In this document: positions 12,301 through 20,902 of the stretch, one piece after another
How the letters are laid out: each line of letters starts with the position of its first letter
How positions within the stretch are numbered: the first letter of the stretch is position 1
Source: an uncultured Alistipes sp.
Lineage (GTDB): Bacteria; Bacteroidota; Bacteroidia; Bacteroidales; Rikenellaceae
Length of the DNA stretch: 64,000 bases
Reading direction: 5' to 3'
NCBI GenBank assembly: GCA_947573795.1
Contig: CANPHE010000006.1
Span: forward strand, 21,666-85,665
Program-made: the position numbers and the translations under genes
The notes under the pieces: generated by a model
Database searches by the model: none
What the model saw: the letters and a program-made list of their open reading frames with translations, nothing else
What the model was told of the DNA's origin: nothing

Positions 12301-13033
12301 CAGCTACGTGCAGAACCTCGGTACCTCCGTACCGCGCGATACGAAGAAGGTATTGTGCCTGGGCAACTCGTTCTCCTATTACAGCAATCCGGTGTGGATG
12401 CTCAAGGAGATCGCTTGGCGCGAGGGCCACTACCTGAAGATCAAGGCTCACCTGAAAGGGTCGCAGACCTTGACGCAGCACCAGTCGCTCGCCATGTCGC
12501 TCGATGCCGTGGGCGAAGGCGGCTACGACTATGCGTTCCTCCAGGATCAGAGCCAGAACCCCGCGACCTACGGCCGCGACGCTACGGCGTCGATCCTCTC
12601 GGGATTCACGACGCTCGCCGGGAAGGTGCGCGAGGCATCGCCCGCCTGTCGGGTGGTACTCGAACAGACGTGGGCCTTCTCGGCCAGCAGCTACGGCGGA
12701 TTCACCGATTTCGCGACCTTCGACGCCCTGCTGCGCAAGGGCGCCCGCGAGATGGCCGAAGCCGGTTCGGCCTGGGTGTCGCCCATCGGCGAGGCGTTCC
12801 GCGAGGTGCGTGCCGGATCGTCGGGCATCAACCTCTACTACACGGACAGCAAACACCAGTCGGAATACGGCGCTTACCTGAAGGCTTGCGTGAACTACCT
12901 CGTGCTGTTCGGCGAACGCTTCGGCAGCGATCCGGCCGATTGCGGTCTCGACGCCACGAAAGCGGCTTATCTCCGCTCGGTGGCCGAGCAGGTGGTATTG
13001 GGTCATGAGGACGATTATCTGATCCGCCGTTAA
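9311..13033 (+). CDS. Putative surface lipoprotein: fimbrillin-like N-terminus, GLUG block, BACON-like domain, C-terminal DUF4886 (SGNH-like)
   Basis: Lipobox LGLMGCA; MTRTDIEEGKSTWQAGDRITVVYDG fimbrillin-like; VQLSSIDWDWTVTADAAWVHI BACON-like; KKVLCLGNSFSYYSNPVWMLKEIA. Confidence 0.78.
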   Translation: MKTEIISLLSAALGLMGCATSPELAEPMRPATEIPGAVGLVIEASCPEMTRTDIEEGKSTWQAGDRITVVYDGRAYEYTAAEAGETTRFASTAGIESYDASRSLVAYYPETTVEGVVSIAAEREIALSGDDQRNAACAPLVGVPAEGAPTDGALHMTFRNIFSVMELRVDAGELASAAESLRVEPADAESFEGWITFTGTVDAQTLALTAAENGTGKELLLRFAEGVDLRKPQTIKFPVGRFSSPAGLALTLRTADGKEYTKKVYKSGVVTYTEQNGVFRAKHLAKALYAFSAQGGGIATADDLVDFAAAVNANQSTAPWQNEEGTVVLLDDIDMAEVKDWTPIGLATFSWKSNKLTIDSGNPFTGRFDGQGHTIRNLKMECRTAAASTAYGLFGAVADGGVVENLVFDESCSLTVKATQGADCGIAAGLVYDATVRSIVNRAALNFDGAAPDNVRMTLAMVGFAFAREKGATIEELVNYGKVTATSGGNTKSNGAAVHPAGIVGFSTNYTGKTTEVRIAKCVNYGDLETETGRVSGIVASANRYTSVEECVNWGESVNVFATSGSARLGNITCIAGTGSKLRGCINRGNLISKTEGAAGGVVCLVNDDNNSFVGCENYGLVITDRTSYRGTFFGQCNKAAQFEACIAQGDLGTYEGGSYSLVGVNYANYMNYIGDHNANAVNVNSQTIRYYPVGSSVPAEAEFGVKPSAVEFDAQGSDVAVVQLSSIDWDWTVTADAAWVHIADLEGAALAGGEKDPGIQYVQLSADANNATEVRRATVTFASTDGQQKATVSVSQQARGAAFPSKWVFQASTLPGYQTKWVSDNTIPATSGASGYISVVRGEKNADAPFTRSIDSNKPAVATLVEGDYWLYSFPVASFPAGSAVEFNATMNGEAASPKYYIVEYLDGGVWKCVEEDLRSATEDPTIRYTYKCSGLGSGGSYQVTTVMQTMRFSEAVTDGEVKIRCRAVGPYTCSGAAQSVSAGAKALMPAFGFTGSYVQNLGTSVPRDTKKVLCLGNSFSYYSNPVWMLKEIAWREGHYLKIKAHLKGSQTLTQHQSLAMSLDAVGEGGYDYAFLQDQSQNPATYGRDATASILSGFTTLAGKVREASPACRVVLEQTWAFSASSYGGFTDFATFDALLRKGAREMAEAGSAWVSPIGEAFREVRAGSSGINLYYTDSKHQSEYGAYLKACVNYLVLFGERFGSDPADCGLDATKAAYLRSVAEQVVLGHEDDYLIRR

Positions 13034-13078
13034 GCGTGCCGTCGGAATCCGGCCGGTTCGACCGAAACCGGCAATGTG

Positions 13079-13118
13079 AAGCGAGGCTGTCTGCGATTCG
13101 TCGGACAGCCTCGCTTTT
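13079..13118 (+). terminator. Intrinsic terminator after the GLUG lipoprotein operon
   Basis: 13-bp inverted repeat aagcgaggctgtc / gacagcctcgctt followed by TTTTC. Confidence 0.75.
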
Positions 13119-13202
13119 CGGTACATCGAACGGTTCGCCGGCGATCTGTGGACACAAAAAAACGACAGAACCTAAGTTCTGCCGTCGCGATACACCTCGA
13201 AG

Positions 13203-13287
13203 CGGAAAGAGAGGGATTCGAACCCCCGGAACCTTGCAGTTCAACGGTTTTCAAGACCGCCGCGATCGACCACTCCGCCATCTTTCC
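13203..13287 (-). tRNA. tRNA-Ser(TGA)
   Basis: Minus strand GGAAAGA...TCTTTCC acceptor stem, CTTGAAA anticodon loop (TGA), GGTTCGAATCC T arm, long variable arm, about 85 nt. Confidence 0.93.
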
Positions 13288-13425
13288 GAAACAAATCGTG
13301 ACAAATGTAACACCGATTTTCCATTTCGCCAAATCTTGAACGGCTTTTCGCACGACGGAATATCGCTCCGCACCCCGAACTTCGGTATTTCGTCCCAAAA
13401 TTCGCGGTTTCCGCCGGGAAAACAC

Positions 13426-13433
13426 TATCTTTG
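13426..13433 (+). promoter_or_regulatory. Bacteroidetes -7 element (TATCTTTG) for the aminotransferase gene
   Basis: Matches TANNTTTG about 28 nt before the CDS start. Confidence 0.6.
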
Positions 13434-13460
13434 CCGCATATTCATAACGAATAATCTGCC

Positions 13461-14660
13461 ATGCCGAATATCTCCCAGCGCGCGGCGATCATGCCCGCTT
13501 CCCCCATACGCAAACTCGTCCCCCTGGCCGAGGCCGCCAAAGCGCGCGGTACGAAAATCTACCACCTCAACATCGGTCAGCCCGATCTGCCGACACCGCA
13601 GGAGGGACTCGACGCGCTGAAGCATATCGACCGCCAAATCCTCGAATACAGCCCCAGCGATGGCTACCGCTCGCTGCGCGAAAAGCTGGTCGGCTACTAC
13701 GAGCAATACCAAATCCGTCTGACGGCCGACGATATCATCGTCACCACGGGCGGTTCCGAGGCCGTGCTTTTCGCCTTCATGTCGTGTCTCAATCCGGGTG
13801 ACGAAATCATCGTTCCCGAACCCGCCTATGCCAACTACATGGCCTTCGCCGTCTCGGCGGGCGCTGTGATCCGGCCCGTAGTCTCGTCGATCGAGCAGGG
13901 GTTCGCACTGCCTGACGTCGAACAGTTCGAGGCGTTGATTAACGAGCGCACGCGCGGCATTCTGATCTGCAACCCCAACAATCCGACCGGATACCTCTAC
14001 ACCCGCAAGGAGATGAACCGCATTCGCGATCTGGTCCGCAAATACGACCTGTTTCTCTTTTCGGACGAGGTATACCGCGAATTCATCTATACCGGATCGC
14101 CTTATATCTCGGCCTGCCACTTGGAGGGCATCGAACAGAACGTCGTGTTGATCGATTCGGTTTCGAAGCGTTATTCGGAGTGCGGCATCCGCATCGGTGC
14201 GCTGATAACCAAGAACCGGACGCTGCGTGACGCCGTGATGAAATTCTGCCAGGCACGTCTTTCGCCGCCGCTCATCGGCCAGATCGTGGCCGAAGCCTCG
14301 ATGGACGCTCCGCGTACATACGCCATGGAGGTCTACGAGGAGTATATCGAACGACGCAAATGCTTGATCGACGGTCTGAACCGCATTCCGGGCGTCTATT
14401 CGCCCATCCCGATGGGGGCGTTCTACACCGTGGCGCGGCTCCCGGTGGACGACAGCGACCGCTTCTGCGCCTGGTGTCTCGAAGAGTTCAGCTACGAAGG
14501 CGAAACGGTCATGCTCGCACCGGCTTCGGGTTTCTATTCCGATCCCTCTTTCGGACGCAACGAGGTGCGTATCGCCTATGTCCTTCGAAAAGAGGACCTC
14601 GAACGGGCGCTCGTCGTACTCGCAAAGGCGCTCGAAGCCTATAATGCTCGCCGCGATTGA
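13461..14660 (+). CDS. Pyridoxal-phosphate-dependent class I/II aminotransferase
   Basis: HLNIGQPDLPTP, NPNNPTGYLY, SVSKRYSECGIRIG motifs. Confidence 0.92.
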   Translation: MPNISQRAAIMPASPIRKLVPLAEAAKARGTKIYHLNIGQPDLPTPQEGLDALKHIDRQILEYSPSDGYRSLREKLVGYYEQYQIRLTADDIIVTTGGSEAVLFAFMSCLNPGDEIIVPEPAYANYMAFAVSAGAVIRPVVSSIEQGFALPDVEQFEALINERTRGILICNPNNPTGYLYTRKEMNRIRDLVRKYDLFLFSDEVYREFIYTGSPYISACHLEGIEQNVVLIDSVSKRYSECGIRIGALITKNRTLRDAVMKFCQARLSPPLIGQIVAEASMDAPRTYAMEVYEEYIERRKCLIDGLNRIPGVYSPIPMGAFYTVARLPVDDSDRFCAWCLEEFSYEGETVMLAPASGFYSDPSFGRNEVRIAYVLRKEDLERALVVLAKALEAYNARRD

Positions 14661-14729
14661 GGCGTAGTTTGCCTTTTTCGGACTGCAATTCTTGTATTCG
14701 AAAACGGTTGTTCGGACGTTTTTCTGATT

Positions 14730-14757
14730 CCAAGCCCCTCCTTCGGGAGGGGTTTGG
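14730..14757 (+). terminator. Hairpin terminator with TTCG tetraloop
   Basis: ccaagcccctcc-ttcg-ggaggggtttgg after the aminotransferase gene. Confidence 0.65.
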
Positions 14758-14859
14758 CGTATGGCTGTATCCGGTAACGCAAAGGGCCGGCGGGCAATCG
14801 GTCATATCCTCCAATCTTAGGTCTTTTAATCCAATTTTAAGGAATTTTAGGCCAAAATA

Positions 14860-14891
14860 TTTGGGCGAGGGGAATAGTTTTTCTACTTTTG
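14860..14891 (+). promoter_or_regulatory. Bacteroidetes promoter (TTTG-N20-TACTTTTG) for the ompP1-like gene
   Basis: TTTG at 14860-14863 and TACTTTTG at 14884-14891. Confidence 0.6.
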
Positions 14892-15016
14892 TCCCCGATT
14901 TGCGCAGCCCGCACGAGGCGCGCACGACCTTTTCGATAAGCCGAGGGTGGAACCGGACTTGTTCGGGTGATGCCGAAGCGGGAAAAGGGACAAAAAACAG
15001 AACCAAACCCTTTATT

Positions 15017-16492
15017 ATGAAAAAAATTCTCCTCGTTCTGGCCGCAGCGGCCTTCGCTACGGGAGCCAGCGCCGAAGGCTACCAGGTCAACAACATGTCG
15101 GCCAAACAAACCGGTATGGGCCATGTCGGCACGGCCATGAAACTCGATTCGGAATCCATCTTCTTCAATCCCGCCGCCGCATCGTTCCAGAAGTCGAAGT
15201 TCGATATTTCGGCCGGATTTACGGGCATCCTCGCCTCCTGCGCCTATCGCTCGCTGCCGACGCTGGCCAACGACTATACGAGCGGCCCGGCCGAGAAATC
15301 CGACAACAAACTCTCCACGCCGCTGCACGTCTACTTCAACTACAAACCCATCGAGCGCCTCTCCGTGGGTCTGGGATTCTTCACGCCCAACGGCTCGTCG
15401 ATGCGCTGGAGCGACCAGTGGTCGGGCGCGCATCTGGTGCAGGAGATCAACCTCGCGGCCTATACCGTTCAGCCCACGGTGTCGTATCGCATCTGCGACC
15501 GGCTCTCGATCGGTGCGGGTCTGATGATTACGTGGGGTAATTTCGACCTTGCACGCTCGATGCTCTCGCCCACGACGATCACGGGGCTCGTGCAGACGAT
15601 GATCGATCCGACGATCGGCCAGTTGCAGGGCGCGTTGAATGCCGGATATCCTCTTTCGGACGAGCAGCAGGCGATGCTTCAAACCTTGCAGGGTGCCAAG
15701 GGATTCCTCGAAGCCAACCGCGATCGTACGCTCGTGCTGGCCAAGCTCCAAGGCAATGCCGACGTAGCGGTGGGTGTCAACGCCGGTGCGATGTGGGATA
15801 TTACGGACCAATGGTCGATCGGTATGACCTGGCGTTCGCGCATGAACATGCAGGTCGGCCGCGGTCATGCCACGATGAAGGTCGATCCGACGGCTGCGCA
15901 GCTCATCGCCCAACTCGGACAGCTCTCGCCCGGCACGCAACTGCTGCCGCCGCTCGATAAGGGCACGTTCAACGCCGAGCTGCCCCTTCCGACGGTCGTC
16001 ACGTGGGGCGTATCGTTCCGCCCGACGACGCGCTGGGAACTCGCCGTGGATCTGCAATGGTCCGGATGGTCGGCCTACAAGCGTCTCGACGTCAACTTCA
16101 ACGAGCCCGAACTGGGCATCGCACCGATCCTTTCGGTGAAGAACTATTCGAATACGCTGGCGTTCCGTTTCGGCGGCCAGTATCGTGCGACGGATTTCCT
16201 GACGGCCCGCATGGGTATGTACGTCGACGAGAGCCCCGTAGACAGCAACTACCTCAATCCCGAGACGCCTTCGATGACCAAAGTGGCCTATACGGCCGGT
16301 CTGAGCCTGCGTCCCACGAAGTGCATGTCGATCGACCTGGCTTATTGCTACGTCTCCTCGGCCGATCCCGAACGTACGGGCTCCTATCCGATTTACCAGT
16401 ACGGCAATCCGACCCAGCTGACCGAGGTTTTCTCGGGCAACTACAAGCTGCATGCGAACGTCTTCTCCATAGGCGTAGGATTCCGCTTCTGA
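15017..16492 (+). CDS. OmpP1/FadL family outer membrane transport protein
   Basis: ATG at 15017 in frame in the longer ORF; signal peptide MKKILLVLAAAAFATGASA; YQVNNMSAKQTGMGHVGTA...SIFFNPAA. Confidence 0.9.
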   Translation: MKKILLVLAAAAFATGASAEGYQVNNMSAKQTGMGHVGTAMKLDSESIFFNPAAASFQKSKFDISAGFTGILASCAYRSLPTLANDYTSGPAEKSDNKLSTPLHVYFNYKPIERLSVGLGFFTPNGSSMRWSDQWSGAHLVQEINLAAYTVQPTVSYRICDRLSIGAGLMITWGNFDLARSMLSPTTITGLVQTMIDPTIGQLQGALNAGYPLSDEQQAMLQTLQGAKGFLEANRDRTLVLAKLQGNADVAVGVNAGAMWDITDQWSIGMTWRSRMNMQVGRGHATMKVDPTAAQLIAQLGQLSPGTQLLPPLDKGTFNAELPLPTVVTWGVSFRPTTRWELAVDLQWSGWSAYKRLDVNFNEPELGIAPILSVKNYSNTLAFRFGGQYRATDFLTARMGMYVDESPVDSNYLNPETPSMTKVAYTAGLSLRPTKCMSIDLAYCYVSSADPERTGSYPIYQYGNPTQLTEVFSGNYKLHANVFSIGVGFRF

Positions 16493-16510
16493 GAGTTTCG
16501 AAAAAAACGC

Positions 16511-16518
16511 TATCTTTG
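16511..16518 (+). promoter_or_regulatory. Bacteroidetes -7 element (TATCTTTG) upstream of fabI
   Basis: TATCTTTG 24 nt upstream of the start codon. Confidence 0.6.
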
Positions 16519-16541
16519 CCCCGATTTTTATCAAGGAAAAT

Positions 16542-17411
16542 ATGGCAAATAATTTACTGAAAGGAAAGAAAGGTCTGATCTTCGGCGCGCTCAACGAGCA
16601 GTCGATCGCCTGGAAGGTGGCCGAACGTGCTGTGGAAGAAGGTGCCGAAATCGTGCTGACGAATACCGCCGTATCCATCCGTATGGGAACGATCGGTCAG
16701 CTGGCCGAGAAGTGCAATACGATCGTCGTACCGGCCGATGCGACCAGCGTAGCCGATCTGGAAAACCTGATCGACCGCACGATGGAGCATTTCGGCGGGA
16801 AGTTCGATTTCATGCTCCACTCGATCGGCATGTCGCCCAACGTCCGCAAAGGACGCAAATACGACGATCTGGACTACGACTATCTGCAAAAGACGCTCGA
16901 TATCTCGGCGATCTCGTTCCACAAAGCCATTCAGGTAGCCCGCAAGAAGGACGCCATCAACGAATGGGGTTCGATCGTGGCGCTCTCCTACATCGCAGCA
17001 CAGCGTACGCTTTACGGCTATAACGACATGGCCGATGCCAAGGCGCTGCTCGAATCGATCGCCCGCAGCTTCGGATATATCTACGGCCGTGAGAAACACG
17101 TGCGTATCAACACCGTATCGCAGTCGCCCACGCAGACGACGGCCGGCAGCGGCGTGCTGGGACTGGGCGATTTGATGTCGTTCGCCGAAAATATGTCGCC
17201 GCTGGGCAACGCCACGGCGGAGGACTGCGCCGACTACGTGTTGACGCTCTTCTCGGATTTCACGCGCAAGGTGACGATGCAGAATCTCTATCACGACGGC
17301 GGATTCTCGTCGATGGGTATGAGCCGCCGCGCAATGAAGACCTATGAGAAGGGCATGCGGTTCGAGGACGTGACCGAACACCAATTCCCCTTCGGCAAGA
17401 ACGTCGAGTAA
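16542..17411 (+). CDS. fabI: Enoyl-[acyl-carrier-protein] reductase FabI
   Basis: SDR fold with LNEQSIAW, FMLHSIGMSP, ALSYIAAQR, NDMADAKALLES features. Confidence 0.92.
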   Translation: MANNLLKGKKGLIFGALNEQSIAWKVAERAVEEGAEIVLTNTAVSIRMGTIGQLAEKCNTIVVPADATSVADLENLIDRTMEHFGGKFDFMLHSIGMSPNVRKGRKYDDLDYDYLQKTLDISAISFHKAIQVARKKDAINEWGSIVALSYIAAQRTLYGYNDMADAKALLESIARSFGYIYGREKHVRINTVSQSPTQTTAGSGVLGLGDLMSFAENMSPLGNATAEDCADYVLTLFSDFTRKVTMQNLYHDGGFSSMGMSRRAMKTYEKGMRFEDVTEHQFPFGKNVE

Positions 17412-17520
17412 AGGGTTTTCGCATCGATCCCCGAGGGTCGTCGTTTTAGGGACCAGGGAGCTCGAAAGGTTGAATGCTCCCGACCAGGCGAAGGAACTAT
17501 CCCCGGAGTCTGTGAAATGA

Positions 17521-17561
17521 GGAATCGCCCCTGTCGAACAAGTTTCGACAGGGGCGATTCC
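17521..17561. terminator. Perfect 18-bp hairpin between convergent genes, probably a bidirectional terminator
   Basis: ggaatcgcccctgtcgaa-caagt-ttcgacaggggcgattcc. Confidence 0.75.
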
Positions 17562-17593
17562 GTTAAAATCGGGGAGGATGATTCGACGTATGA

Positions 17594-17685
17594 TTCCCTA
17601 AAACCACGAAGTAAAGTACAGCCTTCCCATCTTCAGCAGCTCGAAACTTCGGTATAACCTGCCAGCCACCGAAGACAAATTTCAA
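17594..17685. repeat. Element B copy 1: imperfect inverted repeat in convergent spacer
   Basis: Arms atcttcagcagct (17629-17641) / agccaccgaagac (17664-17676); similar in sequence and structure to 47094-47178. Confidence 0.6.
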
Positions 17686-17690
17686 ACGAA

Positions 17691-18980
17691 TTACTTAAAC
17701 CGGCGACATTCTCCGATGCCGTCGGCCGAAGCCGTTCCCGTGCGGAAGATGCGGTAACCGGGCCCGCGACTGCGAATGCGCAACGTATGCGGATCGATTC
17801 GCCGAATGCGGAGATCGCCGCAGCCGTCGATCTCCCGCAACGATCGCAAGGACCTGCCGGGAAGTGTCACGGTGCGGTCGCAAGCCTTTTTGCAGTCGAT
17901 GAAAAGCACCCGACCGTCGCCTTCGATCCCTTCGTAACAGAACAATTCATCATCGTCCGCAATCGGATCGACGAACCAGGTGTAGACTCCGCGCCAGCGC
18001 ACCGAATCCCCGTCACGCACCTCGCGACCGGCAATCAAGCGGTGGTAAGATTTCCCGGAGGAGTTGCCGATGAAAACCGCATCGGCATCGGTGAGCAAGC
18101 CGTGATCGCCAGCGCCTTCGGGCAGCAGCCACGTCGATTGATATCCGCAGTCGTTTTTCTCGACGAAACGCCGAAAAGCGGGATGGTCCCCCTTCGTGAA
18201 ATGCGAAACGCGATCTTGGGGCGTCCAGTCGGCGTAGGCGCCGCCGGGAGTAAGGGTACGGATCTCGTCGCAGAACATCGACTGCATGCCGTAGTAAGTC
18301 CTCACGGTAGCGGGTTCGGTGTTGAGGAAACGGTGCGACACGGCGACCTCGATGTTGTTCTCGCGAATGCAATAGGTGACCCGCTCGGTACAAAACGGCC
18401 GAACGGGGCGTTCGTGTCCCGCGGAATCTGCCACAGGATAGCGCGGGTCCAAAAGCCGGTTTTCGACCCGGATCGTCACCTCGCGAGCCCGCAGCGTCGT
18501 GTCGCGGTCGAGGGGGTGTCCGTCGGCCGAAATCGTCGCATCGATGTGGCGGGCCGTGCGGGCGACGCCGCGCTCCCGGTAGGTGTGGTTGGCACCGATC
18601 CACCCCCAGCCCTCGATCGCCAGGGGGCCGATGTTATCGCTCGTAGCCCGGTTGAGAAGGATTTCCGTCCTGCCGTCGTCGCTCGGGGCGTTGTCGTCAC
18701 ACTCCCGACCGCAGCGTTCGCCGACGGCGACTTCGTAGAAGGTGAACAGTTCGTTGAACATGCACCGCCGGAACAGGTAGCGGAACACCCGCCGGTCGCG
18801 GTCCTCGAACCGGATATGGAGCTCGTCGCCCCGGCGCGTGACGGCGAGCGTTCCCAGAGCGTCAGGGGCCGAAACGGCCGCAGCCCGGGATGCTTCCGGG
18901 GCGGAGGCATTTCGGGCTGCGGTGATCCGTTCCGTCGCTGCGAACAGCAGCACGGCGAGCGGAAGCAGACGAAAGAGCAT
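17691..18980 (-). CDS. Uncharacterized secreted protein at distal end of the PUL
   Basis: 429-aa ORF with signal-peptide-like N-terminus; no family recognised confidently. Confidence 0.65.
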   Translation of the reverse strand: MLFRLLPLAVLLFAATERITAARNASAPEASRAAAVSAPDALGTLAVTRRGDELHIRFEDRDRRVFRYLFRRCMFNELFTFYEVAVGERCGRECDDNAPSDDGRTEILLNRATSDNIGPLAIEGWGWIGANHTYRERGVARTARHIDATISADGHPLDRDTTLRAREVTIRVENRLLDPRYPVADSAGHERPVRPFCTERVTYCIRENNIEVAVSHRFLNTEPATVRTYYGMQSMFCDEIRTLTPGGAYADWTPQDRVSHFTKGDHPAFRRFVEKNDCGYQSTWLLPEGAGDHGLLTDADAVFIGNSSGKSYHRLIAGREVRDGDSVRWRGVYTWFVDPIADDDELFCYEGIEGDGRVLFIDCKKACDRTVTLPGRSLRSLREIDGCGDLRIRRIDPHTLRIRSRGPGYRIFRTGTASADGIGECRRFK

Positions 18981-18987
18981 ACTTACG

Positions 18988-19659
18988 CTACTTCATGTAG
19001 GGTTTCATGTAAGGACGCAAGGTCTCGACCCACACGGCGTAACCCGGTCCCGTCAGGTGGATACCGTCCTGGGTATACTCCGCAGGCAGTGCCCCGTCGC
19101 TCTGAATGGCGCTCCAGATATCGACATAAGGCAGTCCGCGACGCTCGGCCATTTCGCGCAATACGGTATTGAACCCGGCGATGCGGCTGTTCTTGCCCGT
19201 GAAGTATTCGCTCCGATCCTCGATGACCGGCAGCAAACTCTGGATATAGACCTTCGTGCGGGGACTCTCTCGGGCGATGATGTCGAGCATGCGTTCGTAC
19301 TGTTCGAGCAGTTTCTCGTAAGTCGTCTTCGAGAAGATCAAATCGTTGACGCCCGCCATGATGAACAGGGCTTTCGGTTTGCCCGAGAGGATGGTTTCCA
19401 GACGGGCGATCATGCCCGATACGCAGTCGCCGCCGATGCCGCGGTTGAGCACGTAGGCCGGCTGGAAATATTCGCCCCACAGGCCCCGTTCGGTAAGGCT
19501 GTTGCCCAGCATCACGATGTTGTGCTTCTTGACGGGCGTAAGTTCGTAGAAGGCGCGCCGCACCGGATAATAGGTCTTGTCGATTCTCAGCGTATCGACC
19601 TGTGCCGAAACTCCGGTCGCGGTAGCGACGGCCAACAGAAAGAGTGCGATTTTTTTCAT
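18988..19659 (-). CDS. Secreted SGNH/GDSL hydrolase
   Basis: Signal peptide; NIVMLGNSLTERG, GVNDL, DGIHLTGPGY blocks. Confidence 0.85.
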   Translation of the reverse strand: MKKIALFLLAVATATGVSAQVDTLRIDKTYYPVRRAFYELTPVKKHNIVMLGNSLTERGLWGEYFQPAYVLNRGIGGDCVSGMIARLETILSGKPKALFIMAGVNDLIFSKTTYEKLLEQYERMLDIIARESPRTKVYIQSLLPVIEDRSEYFTGKNSRIAGFNTVLREMAERRGLPYVDIWSAIQSDGALPAEYTQDGIHLTGPGYAVWVETLRPYMKPYMK

Positions 19660-19678
19660 GGTATGGTTGTTTTAGCGG

Positions 19679-20881
19679 TTATTCGGCTTTCGCGGCAACG
19701 GGTTGTTTTTCGGCCTCGGCGCATTGCTGCAAAAGGCGCCACAACTGGTAGAGACCGCGCGGAACGTGGAAGCAGCCCTTCCATTTGCCGCCCTTGAGCG
19801 GCAGCAGCACCTCGCCGCGGCGGTTGAGGTATCCGAACCATTCGGGATACTCGGTATCCTTGAAGTGCGACCACATATATGCGTCGAGCTTCTCGAACCA
19901 CGCCAGACACTCCCGGTTGCCCGTCAGATGATAGCCCTTGAGCATGGCGATGGCCGATTCGAGGTGTACCCACCACAGTTTTTGGTCCCATTCGAGCTGC
20001 TGCTGGGGATGTCCGAGGCGGTCCATGAAGTAGAAAATGCCGCCGTACTGCTTGTCCCAGCCGTATTCGATCGTACGCAGAGCGATTTCGACGGCACGGT
20101 CGATCAGATCGCGGCGGCCCAGCCGCACGCCCATATCCATGACGAACCACATCGCCTCGAGCGAGTGTCCGGGGTTGATCGTGCGTCCCTCGAACGAGTC
20201 GACGAGCGAATTATCCGCGGCCGAGACGTTTTCGACGATCAGCCCCAGGTCCTTCTGGTAAAAAACGTCGAGAACCTCGTGCAGGCAGATGTCGATCGTG
20301 CTGTCGATCAGCGCCGGATCGATGAACTCCTCGATTTCGAGCGCAAGATTGCAGAGGATCATCGGCAGGGCGAAATCCTTGATCGGACGCGTGCCGGGGT
20401 GGGCCTTGCACCATTTGCCTTTGGGATTGTCGCGCTTTTCGAGGATGCGGTCGAACGTACGCTTGGCGATGCGTGCGTACTCCTCGTTGCCCGAAGCCTT
20501 GGCCAGCTGGGCGAAAGCCATCGTGGCGAAGGTATAGGAGAAGATGTTGTAGGGTTCGACGAGCGGCTGTCCCTCGCGCGTAAGCGAAAAATACCAGTCG
20601 TAGTTGCCGTCGTGGCCGTATTTGCGCAGGAACTCGCCGCCTTGCAGGGCGCAGGCGAGCCATTCGGGACGCTTCTCCACCTTGTTGCACAGCATCGAGA
20701 AAAGCCATACCTCGCGGCCCTGCAACCAGATGAATTTGTCCGTGTCGTAGACGCTGCCGTCGCGATCGAGACAACTGAAATAGCCGCCGCATTCCTTATC
20801 CTGGGAGTGTTCGAGCCAGAAGGGCAATACGTTGTCGAAGAGTTCGGATTCGTATTTTTCAGCCAGTTGTTGGAAATTCAT
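19679..20881 (-). CDS. AGE (N-acylglucosamine 2-epimerase) family protein
   Basis: KFIWLQGREVWLFSML, NPGHSLEAMWFVMD, KLWWVHLESAIAM typical of renin-binding protein/AGE epimerases. Confidence 0.88.
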   Translation of the reverse strand: MNFQQLAEKYESELFDNVLPFWLEHSQDKECGGYFSCLDRDGSVYDTDKFIWLQGREVWLFSMLCNKVEKRPEWLACALQGGEFLRKYGHDGNYDWYFSLTREGQPLVEPYNIFSYTFATMAFAQLAKASGNEEYARIAKRTFDRILEKRDNPKGKWCKAHPGTRPIKDFALPMILCNLALEIEEFIDPALIDSTIDICLHEVLDVFYQKDLGLIVENVSAADNSLVDSFEGRTINPGHSLEAMWFVMDMGVRLGRRDLIDRAVEIALRTIEYGWDKQYGGIFYFMDRLGHPQQQLEWDQKLWWVHLESAIAMLKGYHLTGNRECLAWFEKLDAYMWSHFKDTEYPEWFGYLNRRGEVLLPLKGGKWKGCFHVPRGLYQLWRLLQQCAEAEKQPVAAKAE

Positions 20882-20902
20882 GTTATCCGTATATTTAAGG
20901 GG

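Noticed and set aside
1075-13126. Antisense ORFs of 1254, 1326 and 1306 aa opposite the GLUG lipoprotein genes
   Set aside because: Low-complexity R/D/V-rich translations fully antisense to clear genes; expected when GC-rich codon usage avoids TTA/CTA/TCA on the sense strand.
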